A stretch of DNA of 64,000 nt from Candidatus Methanomethylicota archaeon. Lineage in GTDB: Archaea; Thermoproteota; Methanomethylicia; Methanomethylicales; Methanomethylicaceae. The DNA is taken from positions 1 through 64,000 of the forward strand of contig JARXPF010000003.1 in NCBI GenBank assembly GCA_029887765.1. Direction: 5' to 3'. Below the pieces are notes generated by a model. It searched no databases, was not told the origin of the DNA, and saw only the letters and a list, made by a program, of their open reading frames with translations. The translations under genes were made by a program, and so were the position numbers. Positions 52,227 to 60,146 of this stretch are shown here, in pieces (the first letter of the stretch is position 1; the number at the start of each line of letters is the position of its first letter).

Positions 52227-53399
52227 TTATAATCCTTTAATTTCATTAGCAATATTTTTACCAAAGTTAAAACAATCTTGAATTTCCTTAATTGTTGGTA
52301 CATATTTGATTTCTAAACTTCCATAAATCTTAAAATTATTTTTCTTAACCATTTCCATCATTTGATTTACTGCTCCCCCTCCCCATCCATAAGAACCAAA
52401 GAATGCCCAAATTTTTCCCTTAGGTTTTAATCCAATTATATAATTCATGAAACTACTTACTGAAGGGAACATGGAATTGTTAATGGTAGGAGATCCTACT
52501 ATTATTGCTTTTGTATCTAATATTTCAGTGACAATATCTGTTACATCTGAATCTCTTAATTTAAATAATTTTACTTCAACTTCTTGATTAATAATTCCTT
52601 CTGCTATAGTTCTGGCCATTATTTCAGTACTTCCCCACATAGTGTCGTATACTATAACAGCCTTATTTTTTGAAAATCCTTCACTCCATTTTCTATAAGC
52701 ACTTATTATTTTCATAGGATTACTTCGCCATATAATACCATGACTAGGTGCAATAATCTTTATTTTAATATTTGATAATTCTTGAATTTTTCTTAATATT
52801 AAATCAGAAAAAGGCATTAAAATATTTGCATAATATTTTGCAGCTTCTTCCATTAAAATACTTTCATTAACTTCATCATCAAATCTTTCTGAAGTAGCTA
52901 AATGTTGTCCAAAAGCATCATTTGGCATTAAAATTTCATCTTCAATAATATAAGTAAACATACTATCTGGCCAATGTAGCATTGGAACTTCTATAAAAGT
53001 TAAAGTTTTTCTTCCAATATTTAATTGATCTCCTGTTTTAACAACTTCAATATTTAGATTTTCACCATAATGTTTTATTAATCCTTCTTCTCCTTTCTTT
53101 GAAGTTATGATTTTAGCTTTTTTTGCTTTTTCAATTATATAAGGAAGTGAGCTTGAATGATCTTTTTCTACATGATTTATTATAATGTAGTCTATTTGTT
53201 CTATATTAGAAATTTCATTAATTTTTTTAATAAGTTCTTCTTTAAAATTATATTTCACTGTATCTATAAGTACAGTTTTTTCATCTTTTATTAAATAAGC
53301 ATTATATGTAGTCCCCCTTCTTGTTAAATAACCATGAAAATCTCTAATATTCCAATCAATTACTCCTATCCAAAATATTCCTTCAGTTAATTTAATCAT
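52227..53399 (-). CDS. A-type flavoprotein (flavodiiron protein, FprA-like)
   Basis: A 390-residue protein with an MBL-like di-iron domain followed by a flavodoxin domain. Iron ligands are in 'IINHVEKDHSSSLP' (H-x-E-x-D-H), 'PMLHWPDSMFTY', 'FGQHLATSERFDDE' and 'APSHGIIWR'. The flavodoxin part starts with 'KAVIVYDTMWGSTEIMARTI'. These enzymes reduce oxygen or nitric oxide in anaerobes, which fits an anaerobic host. The aldehyde dehydrogenase gene upstream is 35 bases away on the same strand. Confidence 0.92.
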   Translation of the reverse strand: MIKLTEGIFWIGVIDWNIRDFHGYLTRRGTTYNAYLIKDEKTVLIDTVKYNFKEELIKKINEISNIEQIDYIIINHVEKDHSSSLPYIIEKAKKAKIITSKKGEEGLIKHYGENLNIEVVKTGDQLNIGRKTLTFIEVPMLHWPDSMFTYIIEDEILMPNDAFGQHLATSERFDDEVNESILMEEAAKYYANILMPFSDLILRKIQELSNIKIKIIAPSHGIIWRSNPMKIISAYRKWSEGFSKNKAVIVYDTMWGSTEIMARTIAEGIINQEVEVKLFKLRDSDVTDIVTEILDTKAIIVGSPTINNSMFPSVSSFMNYIIGLKPKGKIWAFFGSYGWGGGAVNQMMEMVKKNNFKIYGSLEIKYVPTIKEIQDCFNFGKNIANEIKGL

Positions 53400-53434
53400 A
53401 ATCTACCCTCTAATATAAAAAATAAAAAAAAGAG

Positions 53435-54919
53435 TTACCACCATCTTTGCATTATTACTTTCATATCTGTTAAAAAGTCTACAATAGCTACTTGTCCTGT
53501 AAGAGTTCCATAATGGCTCTTCTTTCTTGCTGGGAATGGGAAGTATTGTTGAGGTTGAGCAACTGCCATATTTGCAGCAATATTTCCTGCTTTAACTCTT
53601 TTTGCAAATTCTCTAAACCATTTCCCACTACAAGTATATATTGTTCCAGTATTGCCATATTGACGATTATTTGCTATTTCAATAGCTTCTTCAAAACTTG
53701 AAACTCTTACTATTGGCATAACTGGTCCAAATATTTCTTCTTGTTCTATTTCCATTCCTGGTTTAACATCATCTAATATTGTTGGACCAAGATAAAATCC
53801 TTCTTTATATTTTTCATCAACTTTTATATTTCTACCATCTATTATTACTTTAGCTCCTTCATCTATAGCTCTTTGAATCATTCCAGCTACTCTATCACGT
53901 TCTTTTGCTGCTACCATAGGCCCCATATTAGTATCATCAAGTAATTGATATCCTACTTTTATTTTCTTTACTCTTTCAATAATTGGATTAATGAATTTTT
54001 CATAAGCTTCTCCAACAGTTATAAGTACTCCTGGAGCAAGACAACGTTGACCACACATATCAAAGAATCCACTAACTACATTTTCAACAGTAGGTTCAAG
54101 AGCTGCATCTGGCATTATTACTACTGGATTTTTAGCACCACATTGACATATAGCTCTCTTTCCATGAGAACATGCTACTGAATATATTCTCTCTCCAACA
54201 GGTGTTGAACCTACGAAATATACTCCTTGAATTTCTGGATGTTTTAATAATTCTTCAGAAGCTGGGCCTGTTCCATTTATTAAGTTTATTACACCAGGAG
54301 GATATCCTGCTTCAGCAAATAAATTCATGAAAAGTGTTATTGGTATAGGATCTAGAGAACTTGGCTTAATTACTACAGTGTCTCCAAGTGTTAGAGCCCA
54401 AGGAATTACCCACATAGCAATCATTATTGGAAAATTAAATGGTGATATGATTGCAAAAACTCCTAAGGGCTCTCTTACCATTTCCATATCAATTTCTGGT
54501 TCAACTTTTGCTAAATTCATAATTTTTCTAACATTCATGAATAAATGTGGTGCTCCTAATGCTGCATCAACAGCTTCTAATGCTCTTCTTACTTCAGCAC
54601 GCCCTTCTTTTATTGTTTTTCCAACATTTTGAGAAAGTATTTTAGCAAGTTCTTCTTGTTTTTCTTCAATTAAGATTTTTAATCTAACAAGATATTGTAG
54701 TCTATCAAAAATTGGAATATTTGACCATTTTTCAAAAGCATTTGCAGCTGAAGCTATTGCTTTATTAACATCATTTACTGAAAGTGCTGGAACTTTTGCT
54801 ATTTCTTTTCCAAGACCTGGATCGTATACTGGATACCATTTTTCAGTTTCTGGTTCTATGAATTTATTATCTATAAAATGCATCATTCGGCCATATTCTT
54901 CTGAAAAACGTATTTGCAT
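53435..54919 (-). CDS. mmsA: CoA-acylating aldehyde dehydrogenase, methylmalonate-semialdehyde dehydrogenase type
   Basis: A 494-residue ALDH. The catalytic Cys is in 'DMCGQRCLAPGVLI', the NAD-binding Lys in 'TVVIKPSSLDPIPIT' and 'FVGSTPVGERIY' marks the cofactor site; 'REPLGVFAIISPFNFP' is also present. The start 'MHFIDNKFIEPETEKWYPVYDPGLGKEI' (only its first part 'MHFIDNKFIEPE' used here as a marker) and the GQRC motif match MmsA, which makes propionyl- or acetyl-CoA from semialdehydes in valine, thymine or inositol breakdown. No other genes of such a pathway are near, so substrate is open. Codons look well-adapted. Confidence 0.82.
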   Translation of the reverse strand: MQIRFSEEYGRMMHFIDNKFIEPETEKWYPVYDPGLGKEIAKVPALSVNDVNKAIASAANAFEKWSNIPIFDRLQYLVRLKILIEEKQEELAKILSQNVGKTIKEGRAEVRRALEAVDAALGAPHLFMNVRKIMNLAKVEPEIDMEMVREPLGVFAIISPFNFPIMIAMWVIPWALTLGDTVVIKPSSLDPIPITLFMNLFAEAGYPPGVINLINGTGPASEELLKHPEIQGVYFVGSTPVGERIYSVACSHGKRAICQCGAKNPVVIMPDAALEPTVENVVSGFFDMCGQRCLAPGVLITVGEAYEKFINPIIERVKKIKVGYQLLDDTNMGPMVAAKERDRVAGMIQRAIDEGAKVIIDGRNIKVDEKYKEGFYLGPTILDDVKPGMEIEQEEIFGPVMPIVRVSSFEEAIEIANNRQYGNTGTIYTCSGKWFREFAKRVKAGNIAANMAVAQPQQYFPFPARKKSHYGTLTGQVAIVDFLTDMKVIMQRWW

Positions 54920-54999
54920 TCTATCACCACTTTTTTCTTGTTTTTTACAAATAATTAATATAAGTCTTTCGTTATAGAATAATTTTAAATATTATAAAA

Positions 55000-55869
55000 T
55001 TAAAAATTAAAAACTTTTAAAATTCCATCAATTAAAAAAGCAAGAAGAGCAATTAACATCCAAAATAAACTTTCCTTCTTAACTTCTAAAGCAGTTTCTT
55101 TATTTTGCTTTTTCATAATTTTTATAGAAGAATAGATAAATCCAAAATCTACAATAATTATTAATAATATATACCAAAATCCTACAATGTTTTTTATAAT
55201 TGGAATAGGTGTTATTGCTACTGCTATTAAGTAAAAAATTATAGCTATTATAGCTGCTTTTCTTTCTCCATATTTCAAAGCTAATGTTTTTATTCCTTTT
55301 ATTTTATCTCCTTCTACATCAGCAATTCCTTTTATTATTTCTCTTCCTGTTGTAGTTAATAATGCTAAAATAAAAAATATCAAAATTTTTTCATTTATTG
55401 TATTTGATACAACAATTCCTCCAAATAAAAATGGTATGGCTACACAATATGCTACCATTAAATTTCCAATAAATCCAGTTTTCTTACCTTTAAAATTATA
55501 TATTATTGATATTGAAAAAGCACTTATTGCTAATAATAAAGCATTAATTGATATAATATAAGAAAAAAATATTCCAAGTATTATTAAAATAATAGCATAA
55601 TTTTTAGCAGATTCTATGGATATTCTTCCTGAAGGCAATGGACGATTTGGAGCATTTATTTTATCTATTTCAATATCAACAATATCATTTAAGACCATAG
55701 ATTTAGCTGTTAGAAAAAATCCTACTAAAAATCCAAATATTAAATCATTTATTTTTGGAATATTATTAATAGTAGTAATTTCTCCAACTATTACTGCTAA
55801 TCCCATCATTATTGAATTTATTGGTCTTATTAATATAATATAATCATGGATTGATTTCCAAAGCTTCAT
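55000..55869 (-). CDS. UbiA-family prenyltransferase, digeranylgeranylglyceryl phosphate synthase
   Basis: Attaches the second geranylgeranyl chain in archaeal ether-lipid synthesis. The membrane protein of 289 residues has the first Asp-rich motif 'NDIVDIEIDKINAPNRPLPSG' (in shortened form 'NDIVDIEIDKINAPNRPL') and the second, 'IKGIADVEGDKIKGIKTLA'. This order and spacing fits archaeal DGGGP synthase. It overlaps endA by 26 bases. Confidence 0.88.
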   Translation of the reverse strand: MKLWKSIHDYIILIRPINSIMMGLAVIVGEITTINNIPKINDLIFGFLVGFFLTAKSMVLNDIVDIEIDKINAPNRPLPSGRISIESAKNYAIILIILGIFFSYIISINALLLAISAFSISIIYNFKGKKTGFIGNLMVAYCVAIPFLFGGIVVSNTINEKILIFFILALLTTTGREIIKGIADVEGDKIKGIKTLALKYGERKAAIIAIIFYLIAVAITPIPIIKNIVGFWYILLIIIVDFGFIYSSIKIMKKQNKETALEVKKESLFWMLIALLAFLIDGILKVFNF

Positions 55870-56374
55870 AATATGTAATCTCTCCTTGTCTATCTATAAC
55901 TGCAATTATAAGCTCTTTATTTGATAATTTTGCTTTATTTGAAATATTCCTAAGTTCAGAAATCTTTATTGTTTTTCCTTCTATTAATCCATATACAAGA
56001 TATTTTGCAGGTTCTTTTCCTATAATTGCTCCTTTTCTATAAACTCTAAATTCTAAATCTTTTCCATATCCTTCTTTTACAATATAACCTCTTCTTCTTA
56101 AATCAGAATAAAGTAAATATTTTAACCAAATATTTTCATCTTTTTTTGAAAATATATGTACTAAATCTTTGAAATTCAAAATTCTTCCTTCTTCATTTAC
56201 TATAATAATTTTCTCTTTATCAATTAAGAAAAGCGCTTCTACTTCTGAAAGTATGAGTTTATTATCTTCAATTTCTCCAAAATATCCTTGTTTATAAATT
56301 TCTTCAATTTTTGGACCAGTCATTACTATTTTTTCTCCATTGAAAATAGCTTTTGGTAATTCAGACAAATTCAA
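55844..56374 (-). CDS. endA: tRNA-splicing endonuclease subunit, catalytic His replaced
   Basis: A 176-residue EndA-type protein. The C-terminal domain has 'KYLLYSDLRRRGYIVKEGYG', 'LEFRVYRKGA' and 'AKYLVYGLIEGK'. The known triad in Methanocaldococcus is Tyr115, His125 and Lys156; here Y112 and K153 sit at the matching spacing, but the position of the His is P122 ('GKEPAKYLV'). It could therefore be a structural partner of an unseen catalytic subunit, as in heterotetrameric archaeal enzymes, or a divergent active enzyme. It should process the introns of tRNA-Trp and tRNA-Lys in this window. It is coupled to the UbiA gene. Confidence 0.85.
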   Translation of the reverse strand: MNLSELPKAIFNGEKIVMTGPKIEEIYKQGYFGEIEDNKLILSEVEALFLIDKEKIIIVNEEGRILNFKDLVHIFSKKDENIWLKYLLYSDLRRRGYIVKEGYGKDLEFRVYRKGAIIGKEPAKYLVYGLIEGKTIKISELRNISNKAKLSNKELIIAVIDRQGEITYYEALEINP

Positions 56375-56422
56375 ACACCTTTATAGTAATTATTAAAAAT
56401 AATTTTTAATATTATAAATTAT

Positions 56423-56905
56423 ATGTCATTTGAAGAAGATTTATTAACATTTCTGAAGGATTCTAAAAAATTACTATTTATTGGAATTGGAAATAATCTT
56501 AGGAAAGATGATGGAGCTGGTATAAGAATAGTAAATATTTTAAAGAGAAAGGGTATAAAAAATGTTTTAAATTGTGGTCCATCTCCTGAAAATTGTATTG
56601 GAATAATTAAGAAAATCTCTCCTACACATATTATATTTTTTGATGCTGTAGAAATGGGAAAAGAACCAGGTCATTTTGAAATTATAAAAGAATGTGATTT
56701 TTATGAACAAATTTTATCTACTCATAAAATTCCAATGAATTTATTATTTCAAATTTTAAAAAATGAAATTCCAAATTTAAAAATATTATTCATAGGAATA
56801 CAACCAAAAAATATTGATTTTGGAAAAGGAATAAGTTATCCAGTAGCTAAAGGAATAAATTCTTTAGTAAATAAAATAATTAAAGCATTAATGGTGAGAA
56901 ATTGA
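56423..56905 (+). CDS. Hydrogenase maturation protease (HycI/HyaD family)
   Basis: A 160-residue endopeptidase that trims the C-terminus of the NiFe-hydrogenase large subunit. 'FIGIGNNLRKDDGAGIRIV' near the start and 'IIFFDAVEMGKEPGHFEII' carry the acidic nickel-sensing residues. 'LSTHKIPMNLLFQIL' holds the third ligand, a His. The presence of this gene implies a NiFe hydrogenase elsewhere in the genome; none is in the window. It overlaps mtnA by 4 bases. Confidence 0.88.
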   Translation: MSFEEDLLTFLKDSKKLLFIGIGNNLRKDDGAGIRIVNILKRKGIKNVLNCGPSPENCIGIIKKISPTHIIFFDAVEMGKEPGHFEIIKECDFYEQILSTHKIPMNLLFQILKNEIPNLKILFIGIQPKNIDFGKGISYPVAKGINSLVNKIIKALMVRN

Positions 56906-57921
56906 GAACTATAGAATGGAAGGATGATGGAGTATACATAATAGATCAAACAAAATTACCCCATGAATTATCTATAATTAAATGTACAGATTATGAAAGA
57001 ATTGCTAAAGCAATTGAAAATATGGAAATAAGAGGAGCTCCTGCTATTGGTGTAGCTGCTGCTATGGGAATTGCTTTAGCTGCTAAGGCTTCATCAAATA
57101 AATCTATAGAAGAATTAAGAAAGGATTTAGAAAAAGCAGCATTAAGATTAATTAAAACAAGACCTACTGCAAAAAATCTTTTTTGGGCTATAGAAAGACT
57201 GAGAAAAATATGGATTAATGAAAAAGAAGGAATTGTAGAAAAAATTATAAAAGAAGCAATTTCTATAGCAGAAGAAGATATTGCTTCTTGTAAAAAAATA
57301 AGTGAATATGGTGCTCAACTTATAGAAGATGGAGATGGAATATTAACATATTGTAATGCAGGAGGATTAGCATGTGTAGAACTTGGAACAGCTTTAGGAA
57401 TTATAAAAACTGCTTTTAAATTGGGTAAAAAAATAAAAGTCTTTGTTCCTGAGACTAGACCTTTACTTCAAGGTGCAAGATTAACAGCATTTGAATTAAA
57501 ATTAGAAGGAATTCCATTTAAATTAATAACTGATAATATGGTAGGTTATATAATGCAAAAAAGAATGGTTAATAAAGTAATAGTAGGAGCAGATAGAATT
57601 ACAAGATATGGTGATGTTTTTAATAAAATAGGAACATATTTACTTGCTTTAGCTGCTAAAGCTCATAATATTCCCTTTTATGTAGCAGCTCCAATTTCTA
57701 CAATAGATTTTGAAACTTTAAGTGAAAATGTAATAATAGAAGAGCGCAATCCAAATGAAATTCTCTATATAAAAGGAATACCTATTGCTCCAGAAAATAT
57801 AGAAGTTATTAATCCTGCATTTGATATGACTCCAGCAAATCTCGTAAGTGCTATAATTACTGATAAAGGAATATTTAAACCACCCTATGATTTTACATTA
57901 TTCAGAGAGTTCTACAAGTGA
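56902..57921 (+). CDS. mtnA: S-methyl-5-thioribose-1-phosphate isomerase family (MtnA)
   Basis: A 339-residue aldose-ketose isomerase. 'NMEIRGAPAIGVAAAMGIAL', 'ILTYCNAGGLACVELGTALG' with the catalytic Cys and 'IVGADRITRYGDVFNKIGTY' with the catalytic Asp fit MtnA of the methionine salvage route. Archaeal relatives include ribose-1,5-bisphosphate isomerase of the AMP pathway, but the N-terminus and motifs here favour MtnA. Start is TTG at 56902. It overlaps the convergent gfcR gene by 24 bases. Confidence 0.85.
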   Translation: MRTIEWKDDGVYIIDQTKLPHELSIIKCTDYERIAKAIENMEIRGAPAIGVAAAMGIALAAKASSNKSIEELRKDLEKAALRLIKTRPTAKNLFWAIERLRKIWINEKEGIVEKIIKEAISIAEEDIASCKKISEYGAQLIEDGDGILTYCNAGGLACVELGTALGIIKTAFKLGKKIKVFVPETRPLLQGARLTAFELKLEGIPFKLITDNMVGYIMQKRMVNKVIVGADRITRYGDVFNKIGTYLLALAAKAHNIPFYVAAPISTIDFETLSENVIIEERNPNEILYIKGIPIAPENIEVINPAFDMTPANLVSAIITDKGIFKPPYDFTLFREFYK

Positions 57922-58626
57922 ATATACTGGATATTCTTCTACTTCTTTTTTCCATCTCTCTCCTATTGTTATTAATATAAAAATAGCTGCTATTTCAGCT
58001 CCTATTTTTTTAACCATATTTATTAATGCTCTTATTTGCTCTCCAGATCTAATTACATCATCTGTTATTAAAACACTATCTTTTTTCTCTATAAGTCCTT
58101 TTGGAAGATAAAGTGAAACTTGCATACCAAATCCTTGAAGAGTATAACTTTCTTCAATAAAACTTGAAACACCAACTTCTTTTTCTTTTTTAGCATAAAC
58201 AAATGGAACATCAAAAGCATTTGCTATATGAGCTGCTAATGGAATTCCATCTACAGCAACAGTTAATACTTTACTTATTCTTTTTCCTGCTAATGTTTTT
58301 ACAATATAATTAGATACGTGTCTTAATAATAATGTATCTCCAATAATTCTTGTATGATCTAAAAATCCTCCTTTATCAAAAATAATTTTTTCTTTTATAT
58401 ATTTTGATAAATCAAATTTTTTCTCTATAGTAGATAATATAAAAGCAGCTCTATCAGGACTTGGTAATATATGGCCTTTTATATATCTATTGAGTACAGT
58501 TATTGGTATTCCTGTAATTTTCATGAGATCTTGATAACTATATTCTTCTTTAACTAAACGAAGTAATTCTACTGCTTTTATTTGAAGTTTTATTAAATCA
58601 AATTTATTTTTTGATTGCAATTTCAT
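57898..58626 (-). CDS. GfcR-type regulator: HTH plus phosphoribosyltransferase domain
   Basis: A helix-turn-helix ('SYQDLMKITGIPITVLNRYI') is followed by an orotate-phosphoribosyltransferase-like domain with the PRPP motif 'SVLITDDVIRSGEQIRAL'. Archaeal proteins of this layout (GfcR/PyrE-like) act as transcription regulators, in haloarchaea of sugar metabolism. The true pyrE is at 28431. Length 242 residues is normal. Confidence 0.85.
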   Translation of the reverse strand: MKLQSKNKFDLIKLQIKAVELLRLVKEEYSYQDLMKITGIPITVLNRYIKGHILPSPDRAAFILSTIEKKFDLSKYIKEKIIFDKGGFLDHTRIIGDTLLLRHVSNYIVKTLAGKRISKVLTVAVDGIPLAAHIANAFDVPFVYAKKEKEVGVSSFIEESYTLQGFGMQVSLYLPKGLIEKKDSVLITDDVIRSGEQIRALINMVKKIGAEIAAIFILITIGERWKKEVEEYPVYSLVELSE

Positions 58627-58678
58627 ACGCCCTAAATTTTAATAATTATATTGATTATTTAAAAATACTGTAGAAAAT

Positions 58679-59953
58679 TTATGAAATATAAGATTTTATT
58701 TCTTCAATGCTTATACTATATTCTTTTTTATTCATCATATCTTTTAATTTAAAAATACCAGTTCTCAATTCTTCAGGACCTACTATAAGTACAAATGGTA
58801 TTCCTTTAATATTAGCATATTCTAATTGTCTAGTAAGTTTTCTTTTCATTAAATCTATTTCAGCTGGAATGCCTAATTCAATTAATTTTCTACATATTCT
58901 TATACAATCTCCTAATACACTTTCATCTACATTTGCTACAAATACTTTTACATTTGATTTATTAATTGAAATTTTTTTACTTAATATTTCATATAATCTC
59001 TCTATTCCTAATGATATTCCAGTTGCATAAGTTGATATTCCACCAAATTTTTCTATTAAATTATCATAACGTCCTCCACCTGCAATACTTCCAATTTGCA
59101 TATCTTCAACTTTAACTTCAAAAACTGGTCCTGTATAATAATCCAATCCTCTAACAAGACTAAAATCAATGCTTATGTAATCTTTTAAATTATAAAATTC
59201 AGAGAGTTCTAAAATTCTTCTGAGTTCTTTTACTCCTTCTTGAATTAAATTAAAATCAAAATTTTTTTCTACATAATCTAAAGCTTCTTTATCTTTATTC
59301 TTTATAAAATTCATTATTTTTAATATAATATCTTCTTCAAGATTTAATTCTCTTAATTCTTTTATAACATTATCTTCTCCTATTTTTTCTAATTTATCAA
59401 GAATCCTAAGTACTTTAAAGAATTTTTCTCCAGAAATTCCCATTAATGACATTAATCCTTCTAAGATTTTTCTATTATTAATTCTTACTTTAAATTTTTC
59501 AAGTCCAAGAGATTTTAAAGCATCTACAGCAGTAGAAATACATTCCATATCTGCTTCCATATAAGGAGATCCTATTATATCTATATCAGCTTGAAGAAAT
59601 TCTCTAAATCTTCCACTTTGTGGTTCTTCATATCTCCAAACTTTAGCTATACAATATCTTTTAAAAGGTTTTACTAAATTAGGATTATTAGCAACAACTC
59701 TTGCAAGTGGAACTGTTAAATCAAATCTAAGACCAAGCCATCTTCCTCCTTTATCTTGAAATTTATATATTTGATTTTCTACTTCTTCTCCACCTTTTGC
59801 TGAAAGAGTTTCCCAAAGTTCTATTGCTGGAGTATCCATTTCTTCAAATCCATGAATTTCAAATACTTTTCTTATTTTTTCTATAATATAACTTCTTATT
59901 TTCATTTCATTAGGGAGGAAATCTCTTGTTCCTCTAGGTCTGCCAAATTTCAT
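58679..59953 (-). CDS. hisS: Histidyl-tRNA synthetase
   Basis: Class II synthetase of 424 residues. It begins 'GRPRGTRDFLPNEM', and has 'LRFDLTVPLARVVANN', 'KVWRYEEPQSGRFREFLQAD' (motif 2), 'SLVRGLDYYTGPVFEV' and 'SIAGGGRYDNLIEKFGG' (histidine-specific motifs) and a C-terminal anticodon-binding domain. It stands alone, with a 52-base gap to gfcR downstream. Confidence 0.95.
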   Translation of the reverse strand: MKFGRPRGTRDFLPNEMKIRSYIIEKIRKVFEIHGFEEMDTPAIELWETLSAKGGEEVENQIYKFQDKGGRWLGLRFDLTVPLARVVANNPNLVKPFKRYCIAKVWRYEEPQSGRFREFLQADIDIIGSPYMEADMECISTAVDALKSLGLEKFKVRINNRKILEGLMSLMGISGEKFFKVLRILDKLEKIGEDNVIKELRELNLEEDIILKIMNFIKNKDKEALDYVEKNFDFNLIQEGVKELRRILELSEFYNLKDYISIDFSLVRGLDYYTGPVFEVKVEDMQIGSIAGGGRYDNLIEKFGGISTYATGISLGIERLYEILSKKISINKSNVKVFVANVDESVLGDCIRICRKLIELGIPAEIDLMKRKLTRQLEYANIKGIPFVLIVGPEELRTGIFKLKDMMNKKEYSISIEEIKSYIS

Positions 59954-60028
59954 AAGATCACCAAAAATATTCTTAAGATTTATAATTAGAGTTTATATTT
60001 ATTAGTATAGTGATATATTAAAGAGTGG

Positions 60029-60114
60029 CGGGCCCGCCGGGATTTGAACCCGGGACCAACGGGTTTCTTCTTTATTTAAAAGCCCGCTGCTCTACCTTGC
60101 TGAGCTACGGGCCC
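60029..60114 (-). tRNA. tRNA-Lys (anticodon UUU) with a 12-nt intron
   Basis: Minus-strand cloverleaf: acceptor GGGCCCG/CGGGCCC, discriminator G and encoded CCA (60026-60028). The D arm is 'TAGCTCAGCAAGGTAGAGCA', anticodon stem GCGGG/CCCGT, T arm CCGGG-TTCAAAT-CCCGG. The loop CTTTTA...A is interrupted at position 37/38 by about 12 bases (60065-60076, rich in A and G on this strand). Spliced length is 74. The intron is near the lower size limit for archaea. Confidence 0.92.
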
Positions 60115-60146
60115 CAATGCCTCTATGTATTTCTCCTTTTTTTATT

